Assembly: GCA_965220285.1 (NCBI GenBank)
Contig: OZ244818.1
Span: 2,294,001 to 2,358,000, forward strand
DNA from: Bin5 sp009843665
Lineage (GTDB): Bacteria; Chloroflexota; Anaerolineae; Caldilineales; Caldilineaceae
DNA: 64,000 bases
Direction: 5' to 3'
Below, piece after piece: positions 44,371 to 52,521 of the stretch. Under the pieces are notes generated by a model. The model saw only the letters and a program-made list of their open reading frames with translations. It had not been told where the DNA came from and did no database searches. Position 1 is the stretch's first letter. Every line of letters starts with the position of its first letter. The position numbers were made by a program, and so were the translations under genes.

Positions 44371-44710
44371 ATGGAGAGGTTCTCAACACGCCAGATCTGC
44401 TAGATTGGCCTGCTCAAACAGGCATATCGGCAGGAATATAGGAAGGAATTAGCCTTTTTTCGCACAGATTCGTCGGATTGCGCCGAATCCAGGTACTGTT
44501 ATAGCAAAGAGTCAGACTCAAACCTCCCGACTTTATTGTTAGAAACTATGTAACTTTGTGCTGGTAACTACAAAAAGATCTATTCTTTTCCCGTGATATA
44601 AAGTTCTCCTCGTTACAAAACAGGAGACTGTGAATTTCCTACGATCCAAATCTTCCGGAAACGTGGCCAACACGAATGCAGAACGACGAACCAACAGTCA
44701 GGAGCCAACC

Positions 44711-45559
44711 ATGACCACCATTAAATTCGCCGGCGCTGCCTGGTCCTTCGTGGGCGCCAGTTTGTCGGAATCGGCCGCGATATGGCAGGCGCTGGGAATA
44801 GAGGCGATGGACCTGATGGCCGTGCCCGGTGGGCTGCTTGATTCGCGCGAGATCGAACGCGATCCAGAGGGGCAGGCCCGCCGCGTAACCGAGGCCGGTC
44901 TCCCACTCAGCAATCTGCTCTACGTCTTCGGGGAAGGATTCGACGACAGGCCGGTCAACTCTGTCGATGAGAGCGTACGCGCCGCTAACCGGGAAACATT
45001 CAAGCGCGTGCTCCAGTTCTGCAAAGCCGCACGTATTCCGTCGGTGCTGGTGCTGCCGGGCGTCGACCAGGCGGGCATCACTCATGAAGAGGCGGTGGCG
45101 CTGTCCGCGGCCGCGATGAACGAACTCGCCGCGCTGGCAGCCGCCGAGGATGTGCTGTTTCTGTTCGAGCCGCACGTCGAGTCGGTGCTGGAAAGCCCCA
45201 TTGAAACGTTGGCATTACTGCAGCAGAATCCCGCGCTCAAAATCGTGCTCGATTATTCCCACTTTATGGCGAAAGGATATGGCCCGGGGGACGCGGACCC
45301 CCTCGGCCCCTATGCCGGCCATGTCCATCTGCGGCATGCTTGCGACGGTAAGCTGCAGGTGCGCTGGGATGACGGGGAGCTCGACCTTCACGCCGTGGTC
45401 GAAGTGCTCATGGACGCCGACTACAACGGCTACCTGACGCTGGAGTATGAACACGATCCGTGGATGGACTGTGACCAGGTGGACGTGATGACCGAGACGA
45501 TCAAAATGCGGGATGAGATGAGGCACCTGCTGGCGACATACCCTTTCTCTCAAGAATAA
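44711..45559 (+). CDS. Sugar phosphate isomerase/epimerase (xylose-isomerase-like TIM barrel), copy 1
   Basis: 282 residues from ATG 44711 with AGGAG upstream; the 27 extra codons in frame before it have no site. AP-endonuclease-family-2 fold: metal ligands in LFLFEPHVES (Glu), VLDYSHFMAKG (Asp, His), HVHLRHA (His) and LTLEYEHD (Glu). Members interconvert keto-sugars or act on inosose. The gene at 51489-52337 encodes a protein differing at 8 positions, with the DNA of the last 450 bases almost identical, so the pair arose by recent duplication. The next gene downstream here is a truncated Gfo/Idh/MocA dehydrogenase. Confidence 0.88.
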   Translation: MTTIKFAGAAWSFVGASLSESAAIWQALGIEAMDLMAVPGGLLDSREIERDPEGQARRVTEAGLPLSNLLYVFGEGFDDRPVNSVDESVRAANRETFKRVLQFCKAARIPSVLVLPGVDQAGITHEEAVALSAAAMNELAALAAAEDVLFLFEPHVESVLESPIETLALLQQNPALKIVLDYSHFMAKGYGPGDADPLGPYAGHVHLRHACDGKLQVRWDDGELDLHAVVEVLMDADYNGYLTLEYEHDPWMDCDQVDVMTETIKMRDEMRHLLATYPFSQE

Positions 45560-45673
45560 CACTGCCCTCTGGACAGAATTCAGATAATGCTCTCCGTTCG
45601 AAGCGGCACCAATCTTCACGAACTGAAAATTGCATTGCAGACGCACTGCAGCGGGGAGAATCAAGACATTTCC

Positions 45674-45764
45674 TCGAAAGGCCCAGTCGCTGCAGTAAAG
45701 CAAAATCTGTCCGCTCATTGGAACGGGGAACTCGAAGTCTGAAGAGGAAGGTCTAAGGAGAGCC
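45674..45764 (+). pseudogene. Deletion scar of the GT39-like membrane protein gene
   Basis: Bases 45674-45715 align with the first 42 bases of the membrane protein gene at 52522 (shared CAGTAAAGC core), except that its GTG start is TCG here. From 45716 the sequence aligns with 55060, 60 bases after that gene's stop. About 2.5 kb present in copy 2 is missing here. The frame is dead; it records how the two duplicated blocks diverged. Confidence 0.75.
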
Positions 45765-46145
45765 ATGCCCGACACAGCCCGAATCGCCGTAATCGGAACC
45801 GGATGGTGGTCCACAACCGCCCATATCCCCGCGCTGCAGGCCAACCCGAACGCCGACCTCGTCGCCCTGGCCGACGTCCGCGCCGACGCGCTGGAGAAAG
45901 CGGCCCGGCATTTCGGCATAGAGCGGACCTATACCGACGTTCACGAGATGCTGGCGCGGGAGCGGCTGGACGGCGTCGTGATCGCGGTCTGGCACGCTGC
46001 CCATTACGAGGCCGCGCGCCCCTGCCTTGAGCAGGGCCTGCACGCGGTCCTGGAAAACCACGGCGGCAGCCCGCTCCGGCAACAATGGATTGAACGCCTG
46101 GAGGAACTTGGCTTGCTGGACTCGCCTGTCGCTGCCGCCGATTGA
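45765..46145 (+). pseudogene. Truncated Gfo/Idh/MocA oxidoreductase (N-terminal part, copy 1)
   Basis: Residues 1-97 match the start of the intact gene at 55109 almost exactly (VIGTGWWSTTAHIPALQANP, HFGIERTY) and the two stay colinear to 46057. At the catalytic EKP motif the sequence changes abruptly: LHAVLEN followed by an unrelated tail (HGGSPLRQQWIERLEELGLL) to a stop at 46145. The Rossmann half is retained but the catalytic Lys and the substrate domain are lost, so it is not expected to work. The tail may be the 3' end of another, unrecognised gene joined by deletion. Confidence 0.75.
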
Positions 46146-46200
46146 CGATGGCGGGACATGCCATGGGAATGCGAATCCTCGCACAAAAGGAAGGAGCGCT

Positions 46201-46956
46201 GTGAACAGTCTGGACGGAAAGATTGCCTTTGTGACCGGCGGCGGTTCCGGCATTGGCCGAGCTACGGCCCTTGCCTTCGCTGGCCGCGGGGCCAAGCTGG
46301 TCGTCGCTGATGTGGATATTGACGGCGGCCAGGAGACGCTGCGGCTGATCGAACTCTCAGGCGGAGAGGCGGTCTTCGTCTCCTGCGATGTAGGTGAGGC
46401 GGCCTCGGTGGAGGCGGCTATCGATCGCTGTGTGGGGGTGTTTGGACGTTTGGACTGCGCCTTCAACAATGCCGGCATCCTCGGCGATATGTCCCTAACC
46501 GCCGACTGCACGGAAGAGAATTTCGACCGCATTATGCGGGTCAATCTGAAGGGTGTCTGGCTTTCAATGAAGTACGAGATCCCGCAGATGCTGCGGCAGG
46601 GCGGGGGCGTCATCGTCAACGCGGCCTCCAATGCAGGCATGACCGGCACGCCCGAGCTCGCCGTATATAGCGCGACCAAGGGCGGCGTCGTGCAGTTGAC
46701 GCGCTCCGCCGCGCTGGAGTATGCCCGCTCCAACATCCGCATAAACGCTGTTTGTCCCGGCTTGATTTCCACGCCGATGGTTGCACAACAGGCGGTCGAC
46801 TACCCGGACGCTGTTGCCAATTTTACCGAGTTGGAGCCAATCGGGCGCATGGGAAGGCCGGAGGAGATTGCCGAGGCCGTCGTGTGGCTCTGTTCCGACG
46901 CCGCGTCGTTTGTTACTGGGCACCCGATGGCCGTTGATGGCGGCATTCTGGCCTAG
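46201..46956 (+). CDS. Short-chain dehydrogenase/reductase
   Basis: 251 residues from GTG 46201, preceded by AAGGAAGGAGCGCT; frames extending upstream pass through the truncated dehydrogenase and are shadows. SDR motifs: TGGGSGIGRA, FNNAG, YSATKGG active site, VDGGI end. It lies 35 bases before a second SDR of the same type; the two proteins share the motif LKGVWLSMK.EIP.ML and probably arose from an older duplication. They may act on successive hydroxyls of one sugar or cyclitol. Confidence 0.88.
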   Translation: MNSLDGKIAFVTGGGSGIGRATALAFAGRGAKLVVADVDIDGGQETLRLIELSGGEAVFVSCDVGEAASVEAAIDRCVGVFGRLDCAFNNAGILGDMSLTADCTEENFDRIMRVNLKGVWLSMKYEIPQMLRQGGGVIVNAASNAGMTGTPELAVYSATKGGVVQLTRSAALEYARSNIRINAVCPGLISTPMVAQQAVDYPDAVANFTELEPIGRMGRPEEIAEAVVWLCSDAASFVTGHPMAVDGGILA

Positions 46957-46991
46957 GCGCCGAGCATCGGCTTATGGAGGAGGCTTCATTT

Positions 46992-47759
46992 GTGTTTAGA
47001 GAGGCAACGTTGGCGAATAAGGTAACACTGGTTACGGGAGCGGGTTCCGGGATTGGCCGGGCTTCGGCGCTGGCCTTCGCGCAGGCGCGGGCCAAAGTTG
47101 TCGCGTGTGACGTGGACAGCAAGGGCGGCCTTGAGACGGTGCGCCTCATCCGTGAAGCCGGCGGCGAAGCGCTCTTTGTACAGGCCGATGTGTCCAAGTC
47201 GAGCGAGGTCGAAAAGATGGTTCGCCTGACCGTCGCCGAATACGGTCGGTTGGATGTCGCCCACAACAACGCCGGCGTCGAACCGGCCAATGCATCCATT
47301 TTGGACAGCAGCGAGGAGGATTGGGACCGGGTCATCGACATCAATCTCAAGGGCGTGTGGCTGAGTATGAAGCACGAGATCCCGGCAATGCTTGAGCAAG
47401 GCGGAGGCTCGATCGTCAATACTTCTTCGACCGTCGGACATCTGGGTCAAAGCAATATGGCTTCCTATGTGGCGAGCAAACACGGCGTGATCGGGCTGAC
47501 CAGGGCGGTCGCGCTCGAATTTGTCGACGCCGGCATTCGCGTGAACGCCGTATGCCCCGCCGTCGTGGCCACCTCCATGTTCGAACGTTTCACGCGCGGT
47601 GACGCTCAGGTGGCATCGACGCTGATCTCCAGCCTGCCGATGAAGCGGCTGATCAAACCGCAAGAGGTCGCCAACTCTGTACTGTGGCTCAGTTCGGACG
47701 AGGCAGCCTATCTGAACGGCCATGCCCTCGTGCTCGATGGCGGCCTCAGCATCCAATAG
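46992..47759 (+). CDS. Short-chain dehydrogenase/reductase
   Basis: 255 residues from GTG 46992; GGAGGAGG seven bases upstream decides this over the ATG at 46974. Cofactor motif TGAGSGIGRASALAFA, HNNAGVE, active site YVASKHG, end LDGGL. Paralogous to the SDR just upstream. The stop is followed after 15 bases by the VOC-domain gene, so the two SDRs, the VOC fusion and the isomerase at 49567 probably form one transcript. Confidence 0.88.
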   Translation: MFREATLANKVTLVTGAGSGIGRASALAFAQARAKVVACDVDSKGGLETVRLIREAGGEALFVQADVSKSSEVEKMVRLTVAEYGRLDVAHNNAGVEPANASILDSSEEDWDRVIDINLKGVWLSMKHEIPAMLEQGGGSIVNTSSTVGHLGQSNMASYVASKHGVIGLTRAVALEFVDAGIRVNAVCPAVVATSMFERFTRGDAQVASTLISSLPMKRLIKPQEVANSVLWLSSDEAAYLNGHALVLDGGLSIQ

Positions 47760-47774
47760 GAGGAACACGGAGAA

Positions 47775-49490
47775 GTGGCGCGCCGCTCTTCCCCCCAACT
47801 CATGATCAATATCAAGCGAATAGGCCATGTCGCCATCACCGTCCCCAATGTCGGGGAGACTGTCGACTTCTACGAACAAATTGTTGGCCTGGAAGTCTCC
47901 GAGCGCGGCGGCGGCGCGGTCTTCCTGCGTTGCAATGCTGAACATCACTGCCTGGCCATCTATCCGGGCGAGGAGAGAAAGCTGCACCATCTGGGCTTGG
48001 AAGTCACGGACGGCGATGCGCTGGAAGCCGCCCGGAACGCCCTGGCGCAGCGCGGCTTCCATCCGCACGAGAGGGCGTACGCTGAGCCGGGCCACGGCGA
48101 AGCCCTTTGCTATTTGGACGTCGACGGGAACCGGATCGAGCTTTATGAAGGCATGAGGAGCCTCGATCAGCCCCTCCAGCCGCGTGAAATCCGCCCGCTC
48201 AGGTTCGGCCATATCACGCTGCAAAGCATCGAACTCAAGCGCGCGGCGGCTTTCTATACCGACGCGCTTGGCTTTCGCGTGTCGGATACTGCCGAAGATG
48301 CCGTGATATGGCTGCGCTGCAACCAGGATCATCACGGGATCGCGCTCCTTAATGCCGGGCACGCCAAGGTGAACCACTATGCCTACGACCTGGCCGACTG
48401 GAACGATGTAAAGCGCATGTGCGATCATCTCTGGCGCAACGACGTGCCCATCATCTACGGGCCAAGCCGGCACGGTCCCGGCCATAATATCTTCATCTAT
48501 GTGCCCGATCCCGCCGGCAATGTCATCGAACTGACGACGGAACTGGACCAAATCTGGGACGAGGAGAGATACGTGCCGCTGGACTGGCCGAACGAGCCGC
48601 GCACGGTGGATGTATGGCGCGGTCTGCCCGCCCCCCCCAATCTCCTGGCCGGGGACGGGCGTGATTTCGATGACTGGACAGCGGGCTCGCCCATAATCGG
48701 CGCAGGCTGGCATGTCTTGCAGGCGGGCGATTTCACGGCCCTGGATCCGGCGGCAACGCTCACCACTCCGACCCGTGAGCGGCCCGAATTCAAAATTGAT
48801 ATCCCGCGTTTTACGATCGCATTCGACAATCCTCTTGACCATGTCAAGGCGATTGTCACCGCCGACCGACGTTTTGCCACTGGCAACGGTCTTTCTGTGG
48901 CGGTGGACATGGCCGTCGATGTGCATGGAACGGAGGACAATCCCTTCGCGGCCGACCCGGACGACCCCCGTTTGGGGTGCGCCGCCATCGCCCTGATCGA
49001 CGATTCGACCGGTATGGTCATCAACTTCGAAATATCCAATCGCCGCGTCATGGCGCTGCGCGAGCTGTTCGTCGTTACGGCGCCAGGCGGCGTCGGCTCC
49101 GTCCTGCCGATGGCGGATCCGGCGCTGACCGACTTGGAAATCGAGCCGGGATCCTGGCATCGCTACGAGATCCGCTACGACCCCGGCGAGGACAGCGTGC
49201 TGACGCCCGGCCCTGATCGCGCCGAGTGGTACGTGGACGGGGAGCTAGTCCATCAGATAGAGTGGGTAGCGACGGTCGACCCGCCGGCAGCGCCGGTGAT
49301 CAAGCCGATTCGCTTTTCGGTGAATATGGCGATCTTCACACTGCTGGACGATCTTCCGGATGGTCGCGGCGACATCTTGCCTGGTCTGGACCCGGAGTAC
49401 AGGCAAACGATTTTTGGCCAGGGCGTCACTGGCCGCTGGCGTAATCTACAGGTGAGCCAAGCCGGCGAACAACAGCATCTTCGCACGTGA
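47775..49490 (+). CDS. Fusion: two VOC (extradiol-dioxygenase-like) domains plus a C-terminal beta-sandwich domain
   Basis: 571 residues from GTG 47775 (a later ATG at 47802, MINIKRIGHVAITV, is an alternative). Residues about 10-125 and 145-260 are two VOC repeats, each opening GH-x-x-x-x-x. In the second repeat the metal set of catechol 2,3-dioxygenases is intact: His of FGHITLQS, His of NHYAYDL, and Glu of NVIELTTEL preceded by HNIFIYVPDPAG. From about residue 300 a beta-rich domain of 270 residues follows (FDDWTAGSPIIGAGWHVLQ, GSWHRYEIRYDPGEDS, AEWYVDGELVHQIEW), the look of a lectin-like or DUF6081-like module. I do not know this fusion. It sits among sugar enzymes, so ring cleavage of an inositol-derived aromatic is a possibility. 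Confidence 0.75.
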   Translation: MARRSSPQLMINIKRIGHVAITVPNVGETVDFYEQIVGLEVSERGGGAVFLRCNAEHHCLAIYPGEERKLHHLGLEVTDGDALEAARNALAQRGFHPHERAYAEPGHGEALCYLDVDGNRIELYEGMRSLDQPLQPREIRPLRFGHITLQSIELKRAAAFYTDALGFRVSDTAEDAVIWLRCNQDHHGIALLNAGHAKVNHYAYDLADWNDVKRMCDHLWRNDVPIIYGPSRHGPGHNIFIYVPDPAGNVIELTTELDQIWDEERYVPLDWPNEPRTVDVWRGLPAPPNLLAGDGRDFDDWTAGSPIIGAGWHVLQAGDFTALDPAATLTTPTRERPEFKIDIPRFTIAFDNPLDHVKAIVTADRRFATGNGLSVAVDMAVDVHGTEDNPFAADPDDPRLGCAAIALIDDSTGMVINFEISNRRVMALRELFVVTAPGGVGSVLPMADPALTDLEIEPGSWHRYEIRYDPGEDSVLTPGPDRAEWYVDGELVHQIEWVATVDPPAAPVIKPIRFSVNMAIFTLLDDLPDGRGDILPGLDPEYRQTIFGQGVTGRWRNLQVSQAGEQQHLRT

Positions 49491-49566
49491 AGGCCGCCGA
49501 AAGGGGAGAGCAGCCCCGTATCTCATCCGACCGTTCGTTGTCGTCGAACCATGCCAGGAGGGCGTT

Positions 49567-50439
49567 ATGATGTCTACCAGGATCGCGTTGGGCAACGCAT
49601 CGTATGGCTTTCGCGAGTACACCGTACCCGAGTTCTTCGCGGCCTCGCGTGAAATCGGACTGACGTTGGTCGAAATCGACTGCGGCTGGCTTGAAGAGGA
49701 GTCCCGCAACAAGATCGCAGTCGATGCCACCCCCCAGGAGTTGGACGCTGTGCGGCGCATGGCGGCGAATGCCGGGGTCAAAATCGCCGCTCTCGGCGGC
49801 GGGGCGGTGGTCGGGCTGTACGGGGATGTGGCCGAAGATCGCTGCGACGAACTGACTAAGGTGATCGACCATGCTGACGCGCTCGACGCGCGTGTGGTGC
49901 GGGTCTTCACCGAGCATGACTTTACACACTCCAAACACTATGTGCTGCCGGCAGAGCGGGTGACGGACGCCCTGTACGAGACGCTCAGCGCGGCCTTCAA
50001 CCGGCTCGGCAGCTACGCTCAGGCGAAAAATGTGTCATTGGCGATTGAGAATCACGGAGGCACATCGGCCACGGGCGCGCGGCTCAAACGGCTGCTGGAT
50101 ATGGTTCCTTACAAATCGGTGGGCGTTACTTACGATCCGGCCAACTATGCCTATGGTGGTGAAGATCCCTACGAAGCCCTGCTCGCAATCCAGGACAGGG
50201 TGGTCTATACGCACTGGAAAGATGTTGCCCGTCTGGCCTCCGGTGTGGAGTATCGCGCATTTGGAGAGGGCGACATCGACTGGCCGCCGATCATCCGCAC
50301 GCTGCTCGATTCGTTCGACGGCGTCTGGGCGGTCGAGTACGAGCGTAAAGTTGACAGCACGTTGGAGACGTTGAAGGTCGGTTCACGACAAAGCCGGGAC
50401 AATCTCCTTGCCGCCATCGAGCAAATTCAAACCGCCTGA
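49567..50439 (+). CDS. Sugar phosphate isomerase/epimerase (xylose-isomerase-like TIM barrel)
   Basis: 290 residues from ATG 49567 (ATGATG; GGAGGGCG upstream). Metal ligands: Glu in LAIENHGG, Asp in VTYDPANYAYG, His in YTHWKDV and Glu in WAVEYERK. Same fold family as the 44711/51489 pair but otherwise clearly different (opening ALGNASYGFREYTVP). It follows the VOC fusion by 76 bases, the last intact gene of this plus-strand run. Minus-strand relics begin 36 bases after its stop. Confidence 0.86.
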   Translation: MMSTRIALGNASYGFREYTVPEFFAASREIGLTLVEIDCGWLEEESRNKIAVDATPQELDAVRRMAANAGVKIAALGGGAVVGLYGDVAEDRCDELTKVIDHADALDARVVRVFTEHDFTHSKHYVLPAERVTDALYETLSAAFNRLGSYAQAKNVSLAIENHGGTSATGARLKRLLDMVPYKSVGVTYDPANYAYGGEDPYEALLAIQDRVVYTHWKDVARLASGVEYRAFGEGDIDWPPIIRTLLDSFDGVWAVEYERKVDSTLETLKVGSRQSRDNLLAAIEQIQTA

Positions 50440-50475
50440 CCGCTCTCGCCGCCATTCCCTCGATTCCACGCCTGT

Positions 50476-50745
50476 TTACGACAGCATACGTTCCACCGGC
50501 TGCAACAGGCCGTTCTGGAATCCGCCGTCAATGACAAGCGAGCGGCCCGCAATCGCGGCCGCGTCATCGGATGCCAGAAACACAGCCGCGGCCGCCACCT
50601 CCTCCGACTGCACAAAGCGATCGAGGGGAGTCGTCTTCTCCCGCTCAGCGCGCATCTCCGCCGTGGGATAAGAAGTAGTTGGTCATCCCTGTCTCGGTCG
50701 TGCCCGGGTGGATCGCGTTTACCCGTATGCCGTGCGGAGAGGCCC
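50476..50745 (-). pseudogene. C-terminal relic of a short-chain dehydrogenase (frameshifted)
   Basis: On the minus strand, PHGIRVNAIHPGTTETGMTNYF in one frame is followed, after a shift, by PLDRFVQSEEVAAAAVFLASDDAA and SLVIDGGFQNGLL to a TAA at 50478-50476. These are the end of an SDR. The cofactor half and YxxxK are missing. It is fused head-on to the relic at 50756-51066. Confidence 0.8.
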
Positions 50746-50755
50746 TTCGTCGCGA

Positions 50756-51066
50756 TTAGAGACGCTTGATAAGCGGGTGACGGCGATCTCTCAAGGGCAA
50801 AGTCGCCCTCGTGCCCGTGAAATGGGACTCGTAGACCGCCGCGACGCATTCCAGCGAAGTCAGCGCGGCCGCACCGCCAAGCTGTGGCTGGCGATTCTCC
50901 CTCATCGAGTTGACCATATCGCGTACGCTCCAGATCGATTGGCGTCTTTCCCAGAGATTGTCCCCGATGCGAAAGCGCTCAGGGTCTATCGGCGCCCGTT
51001 CCCACTGCGGCGTATTGGTAGGGAAGGAGACATCGAAGGGGCAGTGCCACAGCTCGTGAATATAGT
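50756..51066 (-). pseudogene. C-terminal relic of a Gfo/Idh/MocA oxidoreductase
   Basis: A minus-strand frame of about 103 codons without stops reads ELWHCPFDVSFPT, NLWERRQSIWSVRDMVNSMREN, and ends AALTSLECVAAVYESHFTGTRATLPL then HPLIKRL, stop at 50758-50756. This is the C-terminal end of the family (ALE...AVYES...G). The 5' part is missing: it ends where the 51067 AAAGG element starts, the left edge of the second duplicated block. It is a different gene from the one at 55109, whose end is not similar. Confidence 0.75.
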
Positions 51067-51090
51067 AAAGGTTTAAGTAAAGGATTCAGC
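51067..51090. promoter_or_regulatory. Shorter copy of the AAAGG operator-like element
   Basis: Begins AAAGGTTTAAGTAAAGG and ends ATTCAGC; it lacks 12 inner bases compared with 51397-51432. It stands at the left edge of the duplicated block, in the place equivalent to 44335-44370, and is separated from the second element by 300 bases that weakly resemble 44376-44630. Confidence 0.5.
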
Positions 51091-51351
51091 AAAGTTGTGT
51101 GCGTAACGAATTCATTTGGTGTTCGCTAAGTATCCAGACGCCTGGGAGCCAGCGACGACAAAGTAGTCGCCTTGCCTGCTTATGCGGGCCTATCGCCTGA
51201 ATGTCGGCTAAAATGCGTACTTCTTCACACAAATCAGTCGAATCTCATCAGATCCAAGCACCTCTATAATAAAAACAGGGAGCAGACTGATATTTTGCAC
51301 TTCACATTTTGAGAAATATCTTGCACAATCCTCAGCACAATTCGCTTCCCT

Positions 51352-51432
51352 TTGTCTAAACCTTTACTTATCCTTGGTAGATTTTGGCCAGTAAGTAAAG
51401 GTTTTAGACAAGGATTAAGTAAAGGATTCAGC
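51352..51432 (+). promoter_or_regulatory. Long inverted repeat and operator-like element upstream of isomerase copy 2
   Basis: TTGTCTAAACCTTTACTTA (51352-51370) and its complement at 51392-51411 match in 19 of 20 positions with one extra base, around a 21-base centre. The right arm opens the 36-base AAAGG...GGATTCAGC element (51397-51432), which ends 56 bases before the start codon of the isomerase gene. Position and symmetry suggest a repressor operator. Confidence 0.6.
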
Positions 51433-51488
51433 GAATAGGTGCATTCAACCGACTCGCTTCCTGCTTACAAGATGAATTGGAGACAACC

Positions 51489-52337
51489 ATGACCACCATT
51501 AAATTCGCCGGCGCTGCCTGGTCCTTCGTGGGCGCCAGTTTGTCGGAATCGGCCGCGATATGGCAGGCGCTGGGAATAGAGGCGATGGACCTGATGGCCG
51601 TGCCCGGCGGGCTTCTCGATTCGCGCGAAATCGAACGCGATCCAGAGGGGCAGGCCCGCCGCGTAACCGGGGCCGGTCTCCCGCTCAGCAACCTGCTCTT
51701 CGTGTTCGGGGATGGATTCGACGACAGGCCGGTCAATTCTGCCGATGAAAGCGTACGCGCCGCCAACCGGGAAACATTCACGCGCGTACTTCAGTTCTGC
51801 AAAGCCGCAGGGATTCCGTCGGTGCTGGTGCTGCCGGGCGTTGACCAGGAGGGCATCACTCACGAAGAGGCGGTGGCGCTGTCCGCGGCGGCGATGAACG
51901 AACTCGCCGCGCTGGCAGCTGCCGAGGATGTGCTGTTTCTGTTCGAGCCGCACGTCGAGTCGGTGCTGGAAAGCCCATTCGAAACGTTAGCATTACTGCA
52001 GCAGAATCCCGCGCTCAAAATCGTGCTCGATTATTCCCACTTTATGGCGAAAGGATATGGCCCGGGGGACGCGGACCCCCTCGGCCCCTATGCCGGCCAT
52101 GTCCATCTGCGGCATGCTTGCGACGGTAAGCTGCAGGTGCGCTGGGATGACGGGGAGCTCGACCTTCACGCCGTGGTCGAAGTGCTCATGGACGCCGACT
52201 ACAACGGCTACCTGACGCTGGAGTATGAACACGATCCGTGGATGGACTGTGACCAGGTGGACGTGATGACCGAGACGATCAAGATGCGGGATGAGATGAG
52301 GCACCTGCTGGCGACGTACCCTTTCTCTCAAGAATAA
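51489..52337 (+). CDS. Sugar phosphate isomerase/epimerase (xylose-isomerase-like TIM barrel), copy 2
   Basis: 282 residues from ATG 51489 (GGAGACAACC upstream). It differs from copy 1 (44711-45559) at eight residues, all in the first two thirds (for example TEAGL/TGAGL, LYVFGE/LFVFGD, SPIE/SPFE), and is colinear without gaps. All metal-site residues are kept in both, so both are probably active. In this copy the downstream order is intact: GT39-like membrane protein, then complete Gfo/Idh/MocA dehydrogenase. Confidence 0.88.
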   Translation: MTTIKFAGAAWSFVGASLSESAAIWQALGIEAMDLMAVPGGLLDSREIERDPEGQARRVTGAGLPLSNLLFVFGDGFDDRPVNSADESVRAANRETFTRVLQFCKAAGIPSVLVLPGVDQEGITHEEAVALSAAAMNELAALAAAEDVLFLFEPHVESVLESPFETLALLQQNPALKIVLDYSHFMAKGYGPGDADPLGPYAGHVHLRHACDGKLQVRWDDGELDLHAVVEVLMDADYNGYLTLEYEHDPWMDCDQVDVMTETIKMRDEMRHLLATYPFSQE

Positions 52338-52521
52338 CACTGCCCTCTGGACAGAATACAGATAATGCTCTCCGTTCGAAGCGGCACCCCTCGTGACGAA
52401 CTGAGAATTGCGCTTTGAAACCGCTGGCGCTACCTCTATCCGTTTCATCTGCATGAATTCCCCATTATATTTGAAGATTGCATTGCAGACGCACTGCAGT
52501 GGGCAGAACTAAGGCATATCC

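Noticed and set aside
46986..49160. Minus-strand open frame of 724 codons opposite the SDR and VOC genes
   Set aside because: Antisense to intact SDR and VOC motifs, no domain of its own.
50708..51076. Plus-strand frame of 122 codons
   Set aside because: Opposite a minus-strand stretch that clearly reads as the C-terminal end of a Gfo/Idh/MocA protein.
51265..51270. Perfect TATAAT hexamer upstream of isomerase copy 2
   Set aside because: No acceptable -35 hexamer lies 16-18 bases upstream.
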